Shown here: positions 7,124 to 7,125 of the stretch, piece after piece | Layout of the letters: the number at the start of each line of letters is the position of its first letter | How positions within the stretch are numbered: the stretch's first letter is position 1 | Origin: Bacteroidota bacterium | Lineage (GTDB): Bacteria > Bacteroidota > Ignavibacteria > UBA10030 > UBA6906 | Length of the DNA: 7,125 nt | Assembly (NCBI GenBank): GCA_003541875.1 | Contig: DPLS01000287.1 | Location: 1-7,125, forward strand | Direction: 5' to 3' | Notes under the pieces: generated by a model | What the model was told of the DNA's origin: nothing | The model's database searches: none | What the model saw: the letters and a program-made list of their open reading frames with translations, nothing else | Made by a program: the position numbers and the translations under genes

Positions 7124-7125
7124 CT

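Larger units (their letters stand above)
6821..7125. other. Upstream region of the lipoprotein operon, no convincing complete gene
   Basis: This stretch of about 305 bases has no complete reading frame with protein-like sequence on either strand. Plus-strand frames are broken by stops. The lipoprotein frame stays open on the minus strand up to a stop at 6913-6911, but no ATG occurs in it. I see no convincing sigma-70, Bacteroidota (TTTG / TAnnTTTG) or sigma-54 promoter. Instead the stretch is dense in short repeats: a two-tier inverted repeat at 6910-6958, TGACCTCYAGTG-type elements at 6981-7060, GTGCAGGA twice on the minus strand (6940-6933 and 7004-6997) and AAGGTGCA twice (6943-6936 and 7066-7059). 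It most likely holds the promoter and leader of the lipoprotein-barrel operon. Confidence 0.6.

Overview
The window looks like chromosomal DNA of a Gram-negative bacterium, most likely from the Bacteroidota/Chlorobi/Ignavibacteria (FCB) side of the tree. Four things suggest this. The sigma-54 has an acidic linker and core-binding region of the type seen in Bacteroidota. The starts of hslV and hslU lack a clear Shine-Dalgarno sequence. There is a PorV/DUF5723-like outer-membrane barrel. A large lipoprotein of unrecognised family is translationally coupled to it. The taxonomic placement is inference from protein style, not from a marker-gene search.

Plus strand, 1-3267: a tight three-gene unit. 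It holds the 3' part of rpoN (sigma-54; its N-terminus lies before the window), then hslV after 25 bases, then hslU after 9 bases. HslV is the threonine peptidase and HslU the AAA+ unfoldase of the two-component HslUV (ClpYQ) protease. All catalytic and ATPase motifs are intact. A hairpin with a T-rich tail at 3234-3267 closes the unit.

Minus strand, 6820 down to 3360: a two-gene operon convergent with the first unit. The first gene encodes a lipoprotein of about 690 residues, apparently starting at TTG. It is rich in beta-strand-like sequence and contains what look like three diverged copies of one module. Its TGA stop overlaps the ATG of the second gene as ATGA. The second gene encodes a 463-residue outer-membrane beta-barrel with a signal peptide. 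The coupling suggests that the two proteins are made together and act together at the outer membrane, but their function is unknown.

Right end, 6821-7125: no convincing complete gene. The stretch upstream of the lipoprotein operon holds a 49-base two-tier inverted repeat that can be drawn as an H-type pseudoknot on the minus strand. It also holds short repeats of the form TGACCTCYAGTG in both orientations, and possibly the last 22 codons of another minus-strand gene. This is the least explained part of the window. No CRISPR array, tRNA, rRNA or mobile element was seen.
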